NCBI GenBank assembly: GCA_016873805.1
Contig: VGVZ01000001.1
Span: 1 to 64,000 of the forward strand
Direction of reading: 5' to 3'
DNA from: Ignavibacteria bacterium
GTDB lineage: Bacteria; Bacteroidota; Ignavibacteria; UBA10030
DNA: 64,000 bases
Below the pieces are notes generated by a model. That model was not told the DNA's origin. It searched no databases and worked only from the letters and a program-made list of their open reading frames with translations. Position numbers and translations under genes: made by a program. How positions within the stretch are numbered: the first letter of the stretch is position 1; each line of letters begins with the position of its first letter. Below are positions 27,737 through 35,952 of this stretch, one piece after another.

Positions 27737-28498
27737 CTACAATTGCCGATCCATCGTCTGTGAGTTTAGTGTTCCGACGTACAACAAAGCCGTCCCTTGG
27801 AATTCATTCGCATGATCAGTGCAGTCGATTTCGGTGCACGTTGCACGCGGGATGCCGATTGCCTCGATCAATTGATCCGCGGTCTCAAAGAATTGGGTAT
27901 GATAGTTGTTGGCGTACAACTTGTACGTTTGCCTGGGAACAAGCACAATTACTTTCCGCCGTGCGATTCGTTTCAACTGCATCACCGCAGCCTCAAGATC
28001 CCGGACATGCTCCAGCGTATGACAGCACGTGACATAGTCAAAGCTCTTGTCGGGAAAGGGAAGCTTCTCGGCAAATCCCTGATGCCACTCGATCGTGAGC
28101 CCTTCGTTGTCCGCTTCATGGCGCGCGAGGAGGAGCGCCTCTGAACTCACATCAACGCCGCTGACCCGAAATCCCTTCCGGGCGAGCCGGATCGCGAGCG
28201 ATCCTGTTCCGCATCCGACCTCCAGCAGTGATCCGGGAGCATCGAGAGCGGCGGCGATTCGTTCGGCGTCGGTTTCTTCGACGCAGTCGTTCGAACGATG
28301 CTTCCACGCGCGATTATACGCATCAATCCAATCGGCATCGCTGATCGTCTGATACTTCTTTCGCCAGTCGACGTCGAACCACGAGCCGTACTTTCTCTTG
28401 AGAGTCCACCGCGCGAACAAACGCTGATTGATATATCCCAGCATTCTCCTCACAGAGACGGGCAGAAGCGATTTCAACCGTTGATATGAACTTCCCAC
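27737..28498 (-). CDS. Class I SAM-dependent methyltransferase
   Basis: A 253-residue methyltransferase of the Methyltransf_11 type. The SAM-binding motif LLEVGCGTG is at 91-99, the acidic loop GVDVSSEAL follows, and the post-motif DYVTCCHTLEHV is clear. An N-terminal extension of about 85 basic and aromatic residues (LKRKYGSWFDVDWRKKYQ) may bind a substrate. The start appears to be GTG at 28498. There is no context that defines the acceptor; a small molecule or lipid head group is likelier than nucleic acid given the fold. Confidence 0.82.
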   Translation of the reverse strand: MGSSYQRLKSLLPVSVRRMLGYINQRLFARWTLKRKYGSWFDVDWRKKYQTISDADWIDAYNRAWKHRSNDCVEETDAERIAAALDAPGSLLEVGCGTGSLAIRLARKGFRVSGVDVSSEALLLARHEADNEGLTIEWHQGFAEKLPFPDKSFDYVTCCHTLEHVRDLEAAVMQLKRIARRKVIVLVPRQTYKLYANNYHTQFFETADQLIEAIGIPRATCTEIDCTDHANEFQGTALLYVGTLNSQTMDRQL

Positions 28499-28579
28499 AC
28501 TCGTTCCGGACCGTTTGATGTCATGCGAAAGAATTGTGCCTTTCGTAACATACTCAAGTGCGAAGTGAACATCAAGTTT

Positions 28580-30514
28580 CTACGCACCAAGGGCCGTAAT
28601 GGTCGGCGCCAGGGTCACGTGTATCATCCCGCGCAAGGCGTTACAGACATATATCTCATCTGCCTCTTGAAGGTCTGTGAGGGTCACGACCTTTTCACAA
28701 ACGCGCGGTTGCGATCCGCGCAGGAGGATTGAGCGAAACACCCCGGGAAGAATTCCGCACTCGCTCGGAGGCGTGAAGTACTCTCCGCCGCGTTTGATGA
28801 CGATGTTGCTGCGCGCTCCTTCCGTCACCTCCCCGCGTTCATTGAGGAAGAGGATGTCAAACCAACCGTTCTCGACCGCCCTGGCAAGTTCCTCATCGTA
28901 CAATCTCCGATTCGTCGTCTTGTGATAGAGGAACCGATCGTCCGAATTCGTTCGATAGTCGGAAATCCCGACGCGTGGAATCGGCGACAGCTGCCCGAGG
29001 GGCCGGACTTCCGTTTCCAACATTCCATCACGATACAGAATGAGCTTCACGCGATAGGAACGGGCGAGTCCCTTCGTTCGGCGAATTTCCCGTTCTGTCC
29101 GATCAAGGCAGGCGATGATCTCGGCGCGCGCAAACGGGAATTCAAAGTAGAGGCAAGAACTGCGGAGACGGGCAAGATGCCGGGGCAGAAACGACCAGCC
29201 GGTGTCGAGGTCAAAACGCATCGTCTCAAAGAGCCGAAACTCCTCAGAGCGCTCCGTCACAAACCGCGATTTCAGCAGGCACTCCGCATACTCTGCACGC
29301 GCCGCGGAGTCGTGGACGATCCCGCTCCCCACTCCGATTTCCCAATCGCGACGCGGATTCTTTCGGACGAGAGTCCGGATCGCCACGCTGAATACTGCAC
29401 GCCGATCCGGCCCGAAAAAACCGATTGCCCCCGTGTAGCCGCCACGTGCTTCCTGTTCAAGCTCACGGATGATTTGCATTGTCTTGATCTTCGGAGCACC
29501 GGTCACCGAGCCGCACGGGAATAATGCTCGGAAAATCTCCTTCGCATCCGTTCCTTTCCGGAGGGACGCCTGAATTGTCGACGTCAACGGAAGCACCGTC
29601 TCGTACCGCTCGATCGCGAACAACCTCCGGACATGTACGCTCCCTGTTCGCGCTATGCGACCAACATCGTTCCGAAGAAGATCGACGATCATGAGGTTTT
29701 CCGCACGATCTTTCTCCGATTCCTTCAGCCACATCCGTTGTTGTTTGTCTTCCCGAACATTCTTGCCCCGACCTGCTGTCCCCTTCATCGGCCGGAGTGT
29801 GATGCTCGAGCCCTCCAACCGGAAGAAGAGTTCCGGAGAAAGAGAGAGAACCGTCGTCTCGCCAGCATTCAGAAACGCACTGTAGCACACCAGTTGGGAC
29901 CGACGGAGCTGATGATAGAACTCGGCAGGCGCCTCAAGGGAATCAAATCTCAACTTGAATGTGTAGTTTGTTTGATACGTATAGCCGTCGACGATATATT
30001 CTGCGATCCGACCGACGCGACGAGTATACTCCTCTTCCGACATCGAGGCTGTCGGATGAATGGCGCAAGCCCTTTGGATCTCTTGCGAAGAATTTCCGAA
30101 TTGCTTCTGCAAGATCCGGTATTGCCCCCATCCCGATTCGAATCTCCCGCTTCGCGTATTGAACACGATCGGCTTGCGATAGATGCCGAACCAGACGAGC
30201 GGAATTTCAGAAGGAAACGGCGTGCCGAGGGCCGACTCAAAAGCATATCCTGCCTCGTAGGAAACGAATCCGGCCGCGTAGGAGCCACGATCGAGGGCGC
30301 GTTGAACCTCCGTCAGGGCAGATTCAACTTCTCCAAGGGAGGTTGCCACCACGATGTGCGCCGGAGCGACAAAGAGATAGGAACGGAAATTCTTGCGGTC
30401 GAGACGGCGCGACTCGAAGAACGTGCAATCCTTTTGTTTCTCCAACCACCGGAGGAACTCAAGAGAAAACGGATCACGTTCGCGACTTCGTGAGCCTTTT
30501 GGTGCTCGATTCAT
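28580..30514 (-). CDS. Aminodeoxychorismate synthase component I fused to 4-amino-4-deoxychorismate lyase (PabB-PabC)
   Basis: A bifunctional folate-pathway enzyme. The N-terminal ~420 residues are a chorismate-binding PabB domain (FVSYEAGYAFE, PMKGTAGRG, VDLLRNDVGRIA, FPCGSVTGAPK). The C-terminal part is a fold-type IV PLP enzyme (FRLFETMRFD) with the predicted Schiff-base lysine in FLYHKTTNR (residue 532 from this start). Together they would turn chorismate plus ammonia into p-aminobenzoate. The glutamine amidotransferase PabA is not in the window. The start is uncertain: ATG 30514 precedes the region I can align; GTG 30601 or ATG 30598 would add about 29 residues. Confidence 0.88.
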   Translation of the reverse strand: MNRAPKGSRSRERDPFSLEFLRWLEKQKDCTFFESRRLDRKNFRSYLFVAPAHIVVATSLGEVESALTEVQRALDRGSYAAGFVSYEAGYAFESALGTPFPSEIPLVWFGIYRKPIVFNTRSGRFESGWGQYRILQKQFGNSSQEIQRACAIHPTASMSEEEYTRRVGRIAEYIVDGYTYQTNYTFKLRFDSLEAPAEFYHQLRRSQLVCYSAFLNAGETTVLSLSPELFFRLEGSSITLRPMKGTAGRGKNVREDKQQRMWLKESEKDRAENLMIVDLLRNDVGRIARTGSVHVRRLFAIERYETVLPLTSTIQASLRKGTDAKEIFRALFPCGSVTGAPKIKTMQIIRELEQEARGGYTGAIGFFGPDRRAVFSVAIRTLVRKNPRRDWEIGVGSGIVHDSAARAEYAECLLKSRFVTERSEEFRLFETMRFDLDTGWSFLPRHLARLRSSCLYFEFPFARAEIIACLDRTEREIRRTKGLARSYRVKLILYRDGMLETEVRPLGQLSPIPRVGISDYRTNSDDRFLYHKTTNRRLYDEELARAVENGWFDILFLNERGEVTEGARSNIVIKRGGEYFTPPSECGILPGVFRSILLRGSQPRVCEKVVTLTDLQEADEIYVCNALRGMIHVTLAPTITALGA

Positions 30515-30685
30515 GGAGAGAGTGAGATCAGTGGGTGTCTCTGTGTTCCGGATTCGTGGAGGAAACGTCTCCTTCAAGAAAACAAAACCGGCGACCATCA
30601 CCCCTCACGATGGAGCGCCGGCACATCGTTCTTGATGAACCATCATCACCCCGTTGGAGGAACTCATCAGGGGATCGGATGGTCT

Positions 30686-30892
30686 CTATTTCGAGGCCTC
30701 GAGTTCGGAAGCCCTCGGAATAATGATCCAACCGAGGATATACGTCACGACGAGCGGAACGATGCCCGTGAAGATTGTCGCGAAGACGTACAGCAGGCGA
30801 ATGACCGTCGGATCAACGTCCATCATTTCGCCGAAGCCGCCGCAAATGCCGGCGATCATGGAATTCTTTTCGGATCGATAGATTCGCTTCAT
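30686..30892 (-). CDS. PspC domain small membrane protein
   Basis: A 68-residue protein consisting of one PspC domain: MKRIYRSEKNSMIAGICGG, then DVDPTVIRLLYVFATIF and a second hydrophobic segment (VTYILGWIIIP). The ATG at 30892 is fixed by a perfect AGGAGG seven bases upstream; the longer frame to 31084 is antisense to the DUF4198 gene's 3' end and lacks such a site. PspC proteins sit in the inner membrane and take part in envelope stress responses. No other phage-shock gene is nearby. Confidence 0.88.
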   Translation of the reverse strand: MKRIYRSEKNSMIAGICGGFGEMMDVDPTVIRLLYVFATIFTGIVPLVVTYILGWIIIPRASELEASK

Positions 30893-30923
30893 CGGATATC
30901 CTCCTGAAATACGACCGGCTCGA

Positions 30924-31760
30924 TCACTTGATCTCAAATGTGACCGACGCCCACCAGCTCTCCCAATCGAACTCTTTCTCCCCCTGGACCGGGAGCATGT
31001 GGACGGTTCGAACAAGCCAAACGCCTGTGTGTGAAAGCGGCACCGAAACGACACCATTGGCGTCGGTGCGCGCGGAGTAGGCATACTTATGAGCAGTACG
31101 CGAATGACCGTCGTAAGTTGCAGCCACGAGAGCGTCGGCGAGAAGCTTCCCGCGAAAGATCAGGCGGAACCTCATGGAGTCCCCCTTCTTTTTCTTATAG
31201 GGATTTTCGAGCGGAACGAGTTCAATTGTCTGGCCGAGCACAGTGCTCACGGCTTGATCGCTCCCTTCGCCCGCGCTCACGAGAGTCTTGATATATCGGG
31301 AGTATCGTTCCCGTCCCGGTTTTTCACTTTCGCCTCGTTTCTGCCGCGCGTCAACAATCTGATCGAGGCCTTCAGATTTGAGGTACTTTGTGAAATCCGG
31401 CCCCTTGATTTCGATCAGTCGGGGAGCCCAATCGACCGCAACGAGATGAACACCCCCCGTCGTCACGCGGAGTTCCACACCGGAAGAGTCCGCGACCGGT
31501 TTCGTTCCGATCACGTTCGATCTCATCGACCCGTAGAGATGTTCAAATCGAAGAATTCGTGCGCCGTCCCACTTGACGTGCTGACCCGGAAACTGATCGT
31601 GAATGTGGATAGCAATCTTCGTTGCAACCCCGGTTTTTATGCGGAAGGGGTTCGCAAAGAGGAAACAATCGTGTGCCCGAACGGCCTGCAGAAACACTCC
31701 CATACACAAGAGCAGAAGCGATAGCCGCATCAGATGACCTCGCGAACGTCGGGTAGTCAT
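30924..31760 (-). CDS. DUF4198 domain secreted protein
   Basis: A 278-residue exported protein. The signal peptide is MRLSLLLLCMGVFLQAVRAHD, after about ten residues, so the ATG at 31730 is an alternative start. The chosen ATG (31760) overlaps the upstream stop by four bases and has GGAGAAGG just before it. The mature protein starts HDCFLFANPFRIKTG, the pattern of DUF4198 proteins, some of which accompany metal transporters. The C-terminal half shows an Ig-like beta-sandwich (YSARTDANGVVSVPLSHTG). There is no metal transporter here, so the ligand is open. Confidence 0.8.
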   Translation of the reverse strand: MTTRRSRGHLMRLSLLLLCMGVFLQAVRAHDCFLFANPFRIKTGVATKIAIHIHDQFPGQHVKWDGARILRFEHLYGSMRSNVIGTKPVADSSGVELRVTTGGVHLVAVDWAPRLIEIKGPDFTKYLKSEGLDQIVDARQKRGESEKPGRERYSRYIKTLVSAGEGSDQAVSTVLGQTIELVPLENPYKKKKGDSMRFRLIFRGKLLADALVAATYDGHSRTAHKYAYSARTDANGVVSVPLSHTGVWLVRTVHMLPVQGEKEFDWESWWASVTFEIK

Positions 31761-32452
31761 ACCTTCTCCTTTCCATAAGTCTTCAACGCGTCCTGGAACT
31801 TCTCAAAGAATTCCTTTGGTTTTTCCGGCGTCAGGCTGAGTTCCCTTGCGTGCCAGGGATTGTTCCACCAGGGAAGATACATCCGTGAAAACTTGATCCC
31901 CGATCGCTTCCGAACGTATATCTCCCCTTCGCGCGCGGCAAGACCCAAATGCAGAGGCATCCAGGTGTCCTTGTGGAGAGTCGGGAAGAGCCATTGGAGG
32001 ACCTTGTTGTGCTGATCGGGGCGGATGGAGCCGATCGGGTCAATGAATTTTTGCCAGAACGATCGGCTCGCGAGGAGCGAGGTGTCGCGAAAATAGCTTT
32101 CCTCGATCTGGCTGAACGGGATTTCCACATGCTTCTTATTGCGAAGCGTGATCCGGAGTCCCGTTGTGCCGATATGATACACCATCGCCGTGTAGTTGTT
32201 CAACAACAAGATGAAGGAGAATGCGATGGCGGTTCCCCACAGATAGACAATGATCAGCAATCCGTCCAGGGACCAATCGAACTCTCGGGGGAACTCACCG
32301 CGAAGAAGCGTCGCGGGGAGCCACATCATGCCGCTCGTCACCACAATCACCATGATCCCGATCATCACCGACACAACGATAGCCCCCACCCGCCATCCCG
32401 GCCGGTGCGCGGCATTCATTGTGTGAAGAATCTGCATGGTTTCAGATGTCAT
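31757..32452 (-). CDS. Membrane protein with two N-terminal helices and possible PH-like domain
   Basis: Not recognised as a named family. From the ATG at 32452 it has 231 residues: two transmembrane helices (GAIVVSVMIGIMVIVVTSGMM and LLIIVYLWGTAIAFSFILLL), then a cytoplasmic part with a beta-rich block (YHIGTTGLRITLRNKKHVEI, PFSQIEESYF). This resembles the bacterial PH-like/YdbS layout, but I cannot confirm it. Starts at 32437 and 32476 are also possible. It is coupled to the DUF4198 gene downstream and overlaps the ArfB end by about 11 bp, so the three form one unit. Confidence 0.65.
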   Translation of the reverse strand: MTSETMQILHTMNAAHRPGWRVGAIVVSVMIGIMVIVVTSGMMWLPATLLRGEFPREFDWSLDGLLIIVYLWGTAIAFSFILLLNNYTAMVYHIGTTGLRITLRNKKHVEIPFSQIEESYFRDTSLLASRSFWQKFIDPIGSIRPDQHNKVLQWLFPTLHKDTWMPLHLGLAAREGEIYVRKRSGIKFSRMYLPWWNNPWHARELSLTPEKPKEFFEKFQDALKTYGKEKV

Positions 32453-32885
32453 CTTCTTGTCGAGATGTCGAGGCACGCAGGCGTTTTCGCGCGCTCATCT
32501 TTTTTTTCTTTCGAAGCCGTCGTTCAATCGACGTGTTGGTGGGTCTGGTTGCGATTCGCCGCTTCCGCGGCTGCAGCGCGGCGCGCAGGAGTTCACGAAA
32601 TTGCTCAATCGCATTCTGTTTGTTCTGCCACTGACTGCGCGACTGCTGATTGACAATGTGGAGCACTCCATCGGCATCGAGGGATGACGAGAGATGCTCG
32701 CGAATCCGGTGCCGTTGCGCCGCGGTGAGACCGGACGATGCCGCGACATCAAACAGGAGTTCCACGCGGGTCTCCGTTTTGTTGACATGCTGTCCTCCGG
32801 AACCGCTGCTACGCGACGTTCGGAATGAAATCTCGGACAGCGGGATGTTCACACCGCGCGTAATCACGACAACATCGATCTGCAT
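32442..32885 (-). CDS. arfB: Alternative ribosome-rescue factor ArfB (YaeJ-like peptidyl-tRNA hydrolase)
   Basis: A 147-residue release-factor homologue that frees stalled ribosomes by hydrolysing peptidyl-tRNA. The GGQ motif is at residues 30-32 (SGSGGQHVNKTETRVELLFD). The long basic C-terminal tail (RRLRKKKKMSARKRLRA) is the segment that enters the empty mRNA channel in characterised ArfB proteins. The codon-recognition domains of RF1/RF2 are absent, as expected. ATG 32885 is preferred; the frame runs on to 32933. It lies just downstream of the S9 peptidase gene. Confidence 0.9.
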   Translation of the reverse strand: MQIDVVVITRGVNIPLSEISFRTSRSSGSGGQHVNKTETRVELLFDVAASSGLTAAQRHRIREHLSSSLDADGVLHIVNQQSRSQWQNKQNAIEQFRELLRAALQPRKRRIATRPTNTSIERRLRKKKKMSARKRLRASTSRQEDDI

Positions 32886-32942
32886 CTCCGTTGGCTCCGA
32901 CTCATCCGACTTTGGAATGAGAGCACAGATCACTCCCGCCGG

Positions 32943-34952
32943 CTATTGGCGTCCGAGATTCTTGTTGAACCACTGCAACATCCTGTTGCCGGCATCGACG
33001 ATGAATTTCGGTTCCTGCAATCCGTGCGGCATGCGTGGATAGACGATCATCTCGGTCTTGACGCCCAGTCGCTTCAACGCCACATAGAGTTCCTGGCCCT
33101 GCGAGAGTGGAACGCGTGCATCTCTTTCCCCATGGAGAATCTGCGTCGGCGTTGTGATCTTGTTCACGTTGAACATCGCCGAATGCTTCATGTACGTTTC
33201 GATCCGATCCCAGTACTCTCCGAGAAAGTAATCCGGCAAGAAGCTTGGAATATCGGCGGTGCCGACAAAGCTCATGAGGTTCGTCACTCCCGCTCCAACA
33301 CTCGCCGCCTTAAACCGGTTTGTTTTCGTCACCATGAACGACGTCATGAAGCCGCCATAACTCCACCCACACACGACAAGACTATCGGGATGAGCGACTC
33401 CCATTTCAATCACCTTGTCCACGCCGAGCATATCATCATCATAGTCCCCGAATCCCCAGTCATTGTAATTGGCGAAGCGGAAATCCTTGCCATAGCCGCT
33501 GCTTCCGCGCGGATTCGGTCGGAGAAACGCATACCCCGCCTGCGCGAACGCCTGTAGAGGATAGGTTGTTCCGGCCGCCGTGAATCCCTGAGTAAATACC
33601 CCCGCCGGCCCGCCGTGAATATTGAGGATGAGCGGGTAGCGTCTCCCCTTTTCATAGTTCACCGGATACGTCAGGATCCCTTCGATCTCTTTGCCGTCTG
33701 TCGACTTCCATGTAATCACTTCCGTCCTGCCCATGGGAAGCTTCGGAAAACCTTTGTTCACGTCGGTGAGTTTTCGCGGCTGGAACTTTTGAAGCGTCGA
33801 GATGTGGACATCGGGGGGAATCTCCGGGGTTTGATGAACGAAGGAGAAGGTCTTTCCATCAGCGCTGAATGAAGCACCCGAAAAATTTCCGGATCCGGGA
33901 GTCAGCACACGCGGCGTCGCGCCGCTCAGAGGAATCGCGTAGACCCGCACAGATGTCCGATCGGTCTCACTCACGTAGACTTCTTTGCTGTCGGCCGACC
34001 AGCCGATGACCGAGAAGTTCCGATCGGGAGTCGATGCAAGGCGTGTCGGCTTTCCGCCCTGAGCCGGCATGACGTACAGGTCTTCGTAGCTCGCCCACTT
34101 CGGGTCTCCGCCGTCCGACGCAAATGCAATCCACTTGCCGTCGGGCGAGAAGCGCGGACTCGTGTCCGAGCCTTTCCAGGCGACAACAGGCGTCACTGCA
34201 CCGCTGTCTGCCGGAACTTGAGAGATGTCGGTTGAGGGCCACGTATCCGCAGTCGGATCGATCTTGTGCGCAAAGACGATTCTCTTCCCGTCGGGAGACC
34301 AATCGAACGACGTGACGTGGAATGCTCCTCCGGTGAGCCGCTTCGTCGCTCGTTCTCCTTTTTCATTCTTCTCAACCTCAACGGTATACAGATGGGCGAG
34401 CGGGAAGTCTGCATCGACCACCTGCATATCCCTTTTTTCCTTTTTGTCCTTTTCCTCTTGCTCCGTCGGAGGATCGGTCATCGCGTATGCGATACGTTTT
34501 CCGTCGGGCGACCACTTGTAGGAGGCCACTCCCGATTTTGTTTTCGTCAGTTGTTCCGCTTCCCCTCCTGTCAGCCGCATGAGCCAGATCTGATTCTTGC
34601 CGTCCGAACCGCGCGAGGAAGAGAACGCGAGATATTTTCCATCGGGAGAAAAGGCGGGATTTGAACACGACTTCTCTCCGAAGGTGAACTGGTAATTTTG
34701 TTTTCCGTCGGCGGAGGCCAGCCAGAGATGTGTGAGAAACTCGGACTTCTCCCCCTCAAGCTGCGGGAGGGAGACCGTGTATGCCACGAGTTTTCCATCC
34801 GGAGAGATTTCCGTGCCGCCCACGCGTTTGAATTGTATCATGACTTCAGGGGTCCATCGGGTCGGCTGTTCCTGTGAACGGAGCCCTGTGCCCGGAAGAA
34901 TGAGAATCGTCACGAGTGCTAGCCGCGAAGTCCAACTCGCTGCGGATGTCAT
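32943..34952 (-). CDS. S9 family peptidase (acylaminoacyl-peptidase/DPP-like)
   Basis: A 669-residue exported serine peptidase that cleaves short peptides. The ATG at 34952 has GAGGAG upstream and opens a signal peptide (LALVTILILPGTGLRS). The frame extends to 35042 but without signal character. Residues ~30-420 are a TolB-like beta-propeller with repeated FSPDGK and WSPDGK turns. The alpha/beta-hydrolase domain has the nucleophile Ser531 in GWSYGG, Asp611 in HGERDARVP and His643 in RMPHGL. With the other peptidases and peptide transporters in this window it suggests growth on proteins or peptides. Confidence 0.92.
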   Translation of the reverse strand: MTSAASWTSRLALVTILILPGTGLRSQEQPTRWTPEVMIQFKRVGGTEISPDGKLVAYTVSLPQLEGEKSEFLTHLWLASADGKQNYQFTFGEKSCSNPAFSPDGKYLAFSSSRGSDGKNQIWLMRLTGGEAEQLTKTKSGVASYKWSPDGKRIAYAMTDPPTEQEEKDKKEKRDMQVVDADFPLAHLYTVEVEKNEKGERATKRLTGGAFHVTSFDWSPDGKRIVFAHKIDPTADTWPSTDISQVPADSGAVTPVVAWKGSDTSPRFSPDGKWIAFASDGGDPKWASYEDLYVMPAQGGKPTRLASTPDRNFSVIGWSADSKEVYVSETDRTSVRVYAIPLSGATPRVLTPGSGNFSGASFSADGKTFSFVHQTPEIPPDVHISTLQKFQPRKLTDVNKGFPKLPMGRTEVITWKSTDGKEIEGILTYPVNYEKGRRYPLILNIHGGPAGVFTQGFTAAGTTYPLQAFAQAGYAFLRPNPRGSSGYGKDFRFANYNDWGFGDYDDDMLGVDKVIEMGVAHPDSLVVCGWSYGGFMTSFMVTKTNRFKAASVGAGVTNLMSFVGTADIPSFLPDYFLGEYWDRIETYMKHSAMFNVNKITTPTQILHGERDARVPLSQGQELYVALKRLGVKTEMIVYPRMPHGLQEPKFIVDAGNRMLQWFNKNLGRQ

Positions 34953-35315
34953 GAGAGACTCCTCACAAAAAAATGATCTGTTGGGATATTCGGTTTGAAA
35001 GATAGTAAGAAGATACGGTATTGGAGGCTGGAAAAAAAGCATTGGCTATTGTCCCCGCACGTCCTGCAGGCCGGTTTTGCCGGCGATGATGGAACTGCCG
35101 TCAGATGCATGCCCTTGCTTTCTCCCCACTTCTTCACTATCATCGCACACCGCCGGGCATCGCAATTCACCCGGGTACTAAGTGCTACGCACTCCCGCGC
35201 AGGCAGGTTTATTCCATCTGCAATAAGCTACTGAACCGCCTGGTGGACAGAGCATCAGGTTGCTCATCCTGCGGCTCTCCCGGCATCCCAATTTCAACAT
35301 CGAAAGGATTCCCAG
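34953..35315. other. Divergent intergenic region between S9 peptidase and HTH microprotein
   Basis: Contains the upstream regions of both the minus-strand peptidase and the plus-strand HTH gene, so promoters in both directions are expected. I could not assign promoter boxes with confidence. There is a small GCCGG-TTTTG-CCGGC hairpin near 35073-35087. Frames here look random. Confidence 0.45.
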
Positions 35316-35492
35316 ATGACTGCACAAAAGGATTTGCTCACCGCTGGAAACATTGCGAAACAACTCTCCGTGTCCGATGCGAAGGTGAAGAAAGCCATCG
35401 ATCAGTTACGCATCAAGCCGGTGGCCAAGAAGGGAATCTGCAACTACTATTCAAAGGATGTCATTCCGAAAATCAAGACAGCACTTAAGTAG
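35316..35492 (+). CDS. 58-residue helix-turn-helix (MerR/excisionase-like) protein
   Basis: A plus-strand gene. It encodes LLTAGNIAKQLSVSDAKVKK, a clear helix-turn-helix, followed by AIDQLRIKPVAKKGICNYY and a basic helix ending KIKTALK. That is the winged-helix layout of MerR-type or excisionase-like DNA-binding modules. An AAAGGA Shine-Dalgarno stands 8 bp before the ATG. It has no effector domain, so it could be an autonomous regulator or nucleoid-type protein. It is one of only two plus-strand genes in 64 kb. An IR at 35512-35539 follows its stop. Confidence 0.75.
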   Translation: MTAQKDLLTAGNIAKQLSVSDAKVKKAIDQLRIKPVAKKGICNYYSKDVIPKIKTALK

Positions 35493-35511
35493 TTGCGCCG
35501 TCCATCCATTC

Positions 35512-35539
35512 TGCCGCCGGGATTTCCTTTGCGGCGGCA
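35512..35539. repeat. Inverted repeat downstream of the HTH gene
   Basis: Stem TGCCGCCG / CGGCGGCA (8 bp) with a 12-nt loop, extendable by CATCC / GGATG across small mismatches. There is no T-run, so it could be a poor terminator, an RNA stability element, or an operator for the neighbouring HTH protein. Confidence 0.5.
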
Positions 35540-35739
35540 CGGATGCGACAGTTCCACACCATCGTTCCTGCAACAGATATTTCTTCCGCGCTCTTCCACT
35601 GCAGTGTCTGAATTCCCGTCAGATCCAAGACACTCGTAACTCGATGCAACAACAGGGACGTGCGGCAACTGATCAATCCTCGTGATCGCGTCTTGATTCC
35701 GCGCTATCCTCACATTCGCAGGAATGAGTAGTTACCATC

Positions 35740-35907
35740 ATGATTGGAGGGAGGAGATTAGCGCACACCCTGCTTTTGTTTTTCTGCGTGATGTTGCTGC
35801 TCGCGACACCTCTGAACGCGCAGGAGGGCGAAGCGGCAACGAAAAAAGAATTGTTGCGTGAGGTTGAGGAACTGCGAAGGGAATTCCTGCAGACGAGGTC
35901 TTCGTGA
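35740..35907 (+). CDS. 55-residue secreted small protein (or gene remnant)
   Basis: A plus-strand frame with a good signal peptide (LAHTLLLFFCVMLLLATPLNAQ) and a short charged helix (ATKKELLREVEELRREFLQ) before the stop. The helix resembles the coiled-coil start of some porins, so it may be the 5' remnant of a broken gene, though the stop is followed at once by a hairpin rather than by more coding sequence. No strong Shine-Dalgarno is seen. Otherwise it could be a genuine small periplasmic protein. Confidence 0.5.
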   Translation: MIGGRRLAHTLLLFFCVMLLLATPLNAQEGEAATKKELLREVEELRREFLQTRSS

Positions 35908-35923
35908 AACCTCCGGGGGTTTC
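35906..35923 (+). terminator. Short hairpin at the stop of the 55-residue gene
   Basis: Stem GAAACC / GGTTTC with a 6-nt loop, overlapping the TGA stop and followed by a pyrimidine run (TTCCTTCC). A weak terminator for the plus-strand unit facing the convergent TonB receptor. Confidence 0.4.
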
Positions 35924-35952
35924 TTCCTTCCGTCCGGGAACCCTTCGGAAGC

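Noticed and set aside
35485-35676. Minus-strand 63-residue frame opposite the gap between the two plus-strand small genes
   Set aside because: It overlaps the HTH gene's end and the inverted repeat, has no start signal, and matches nothing I recognise.
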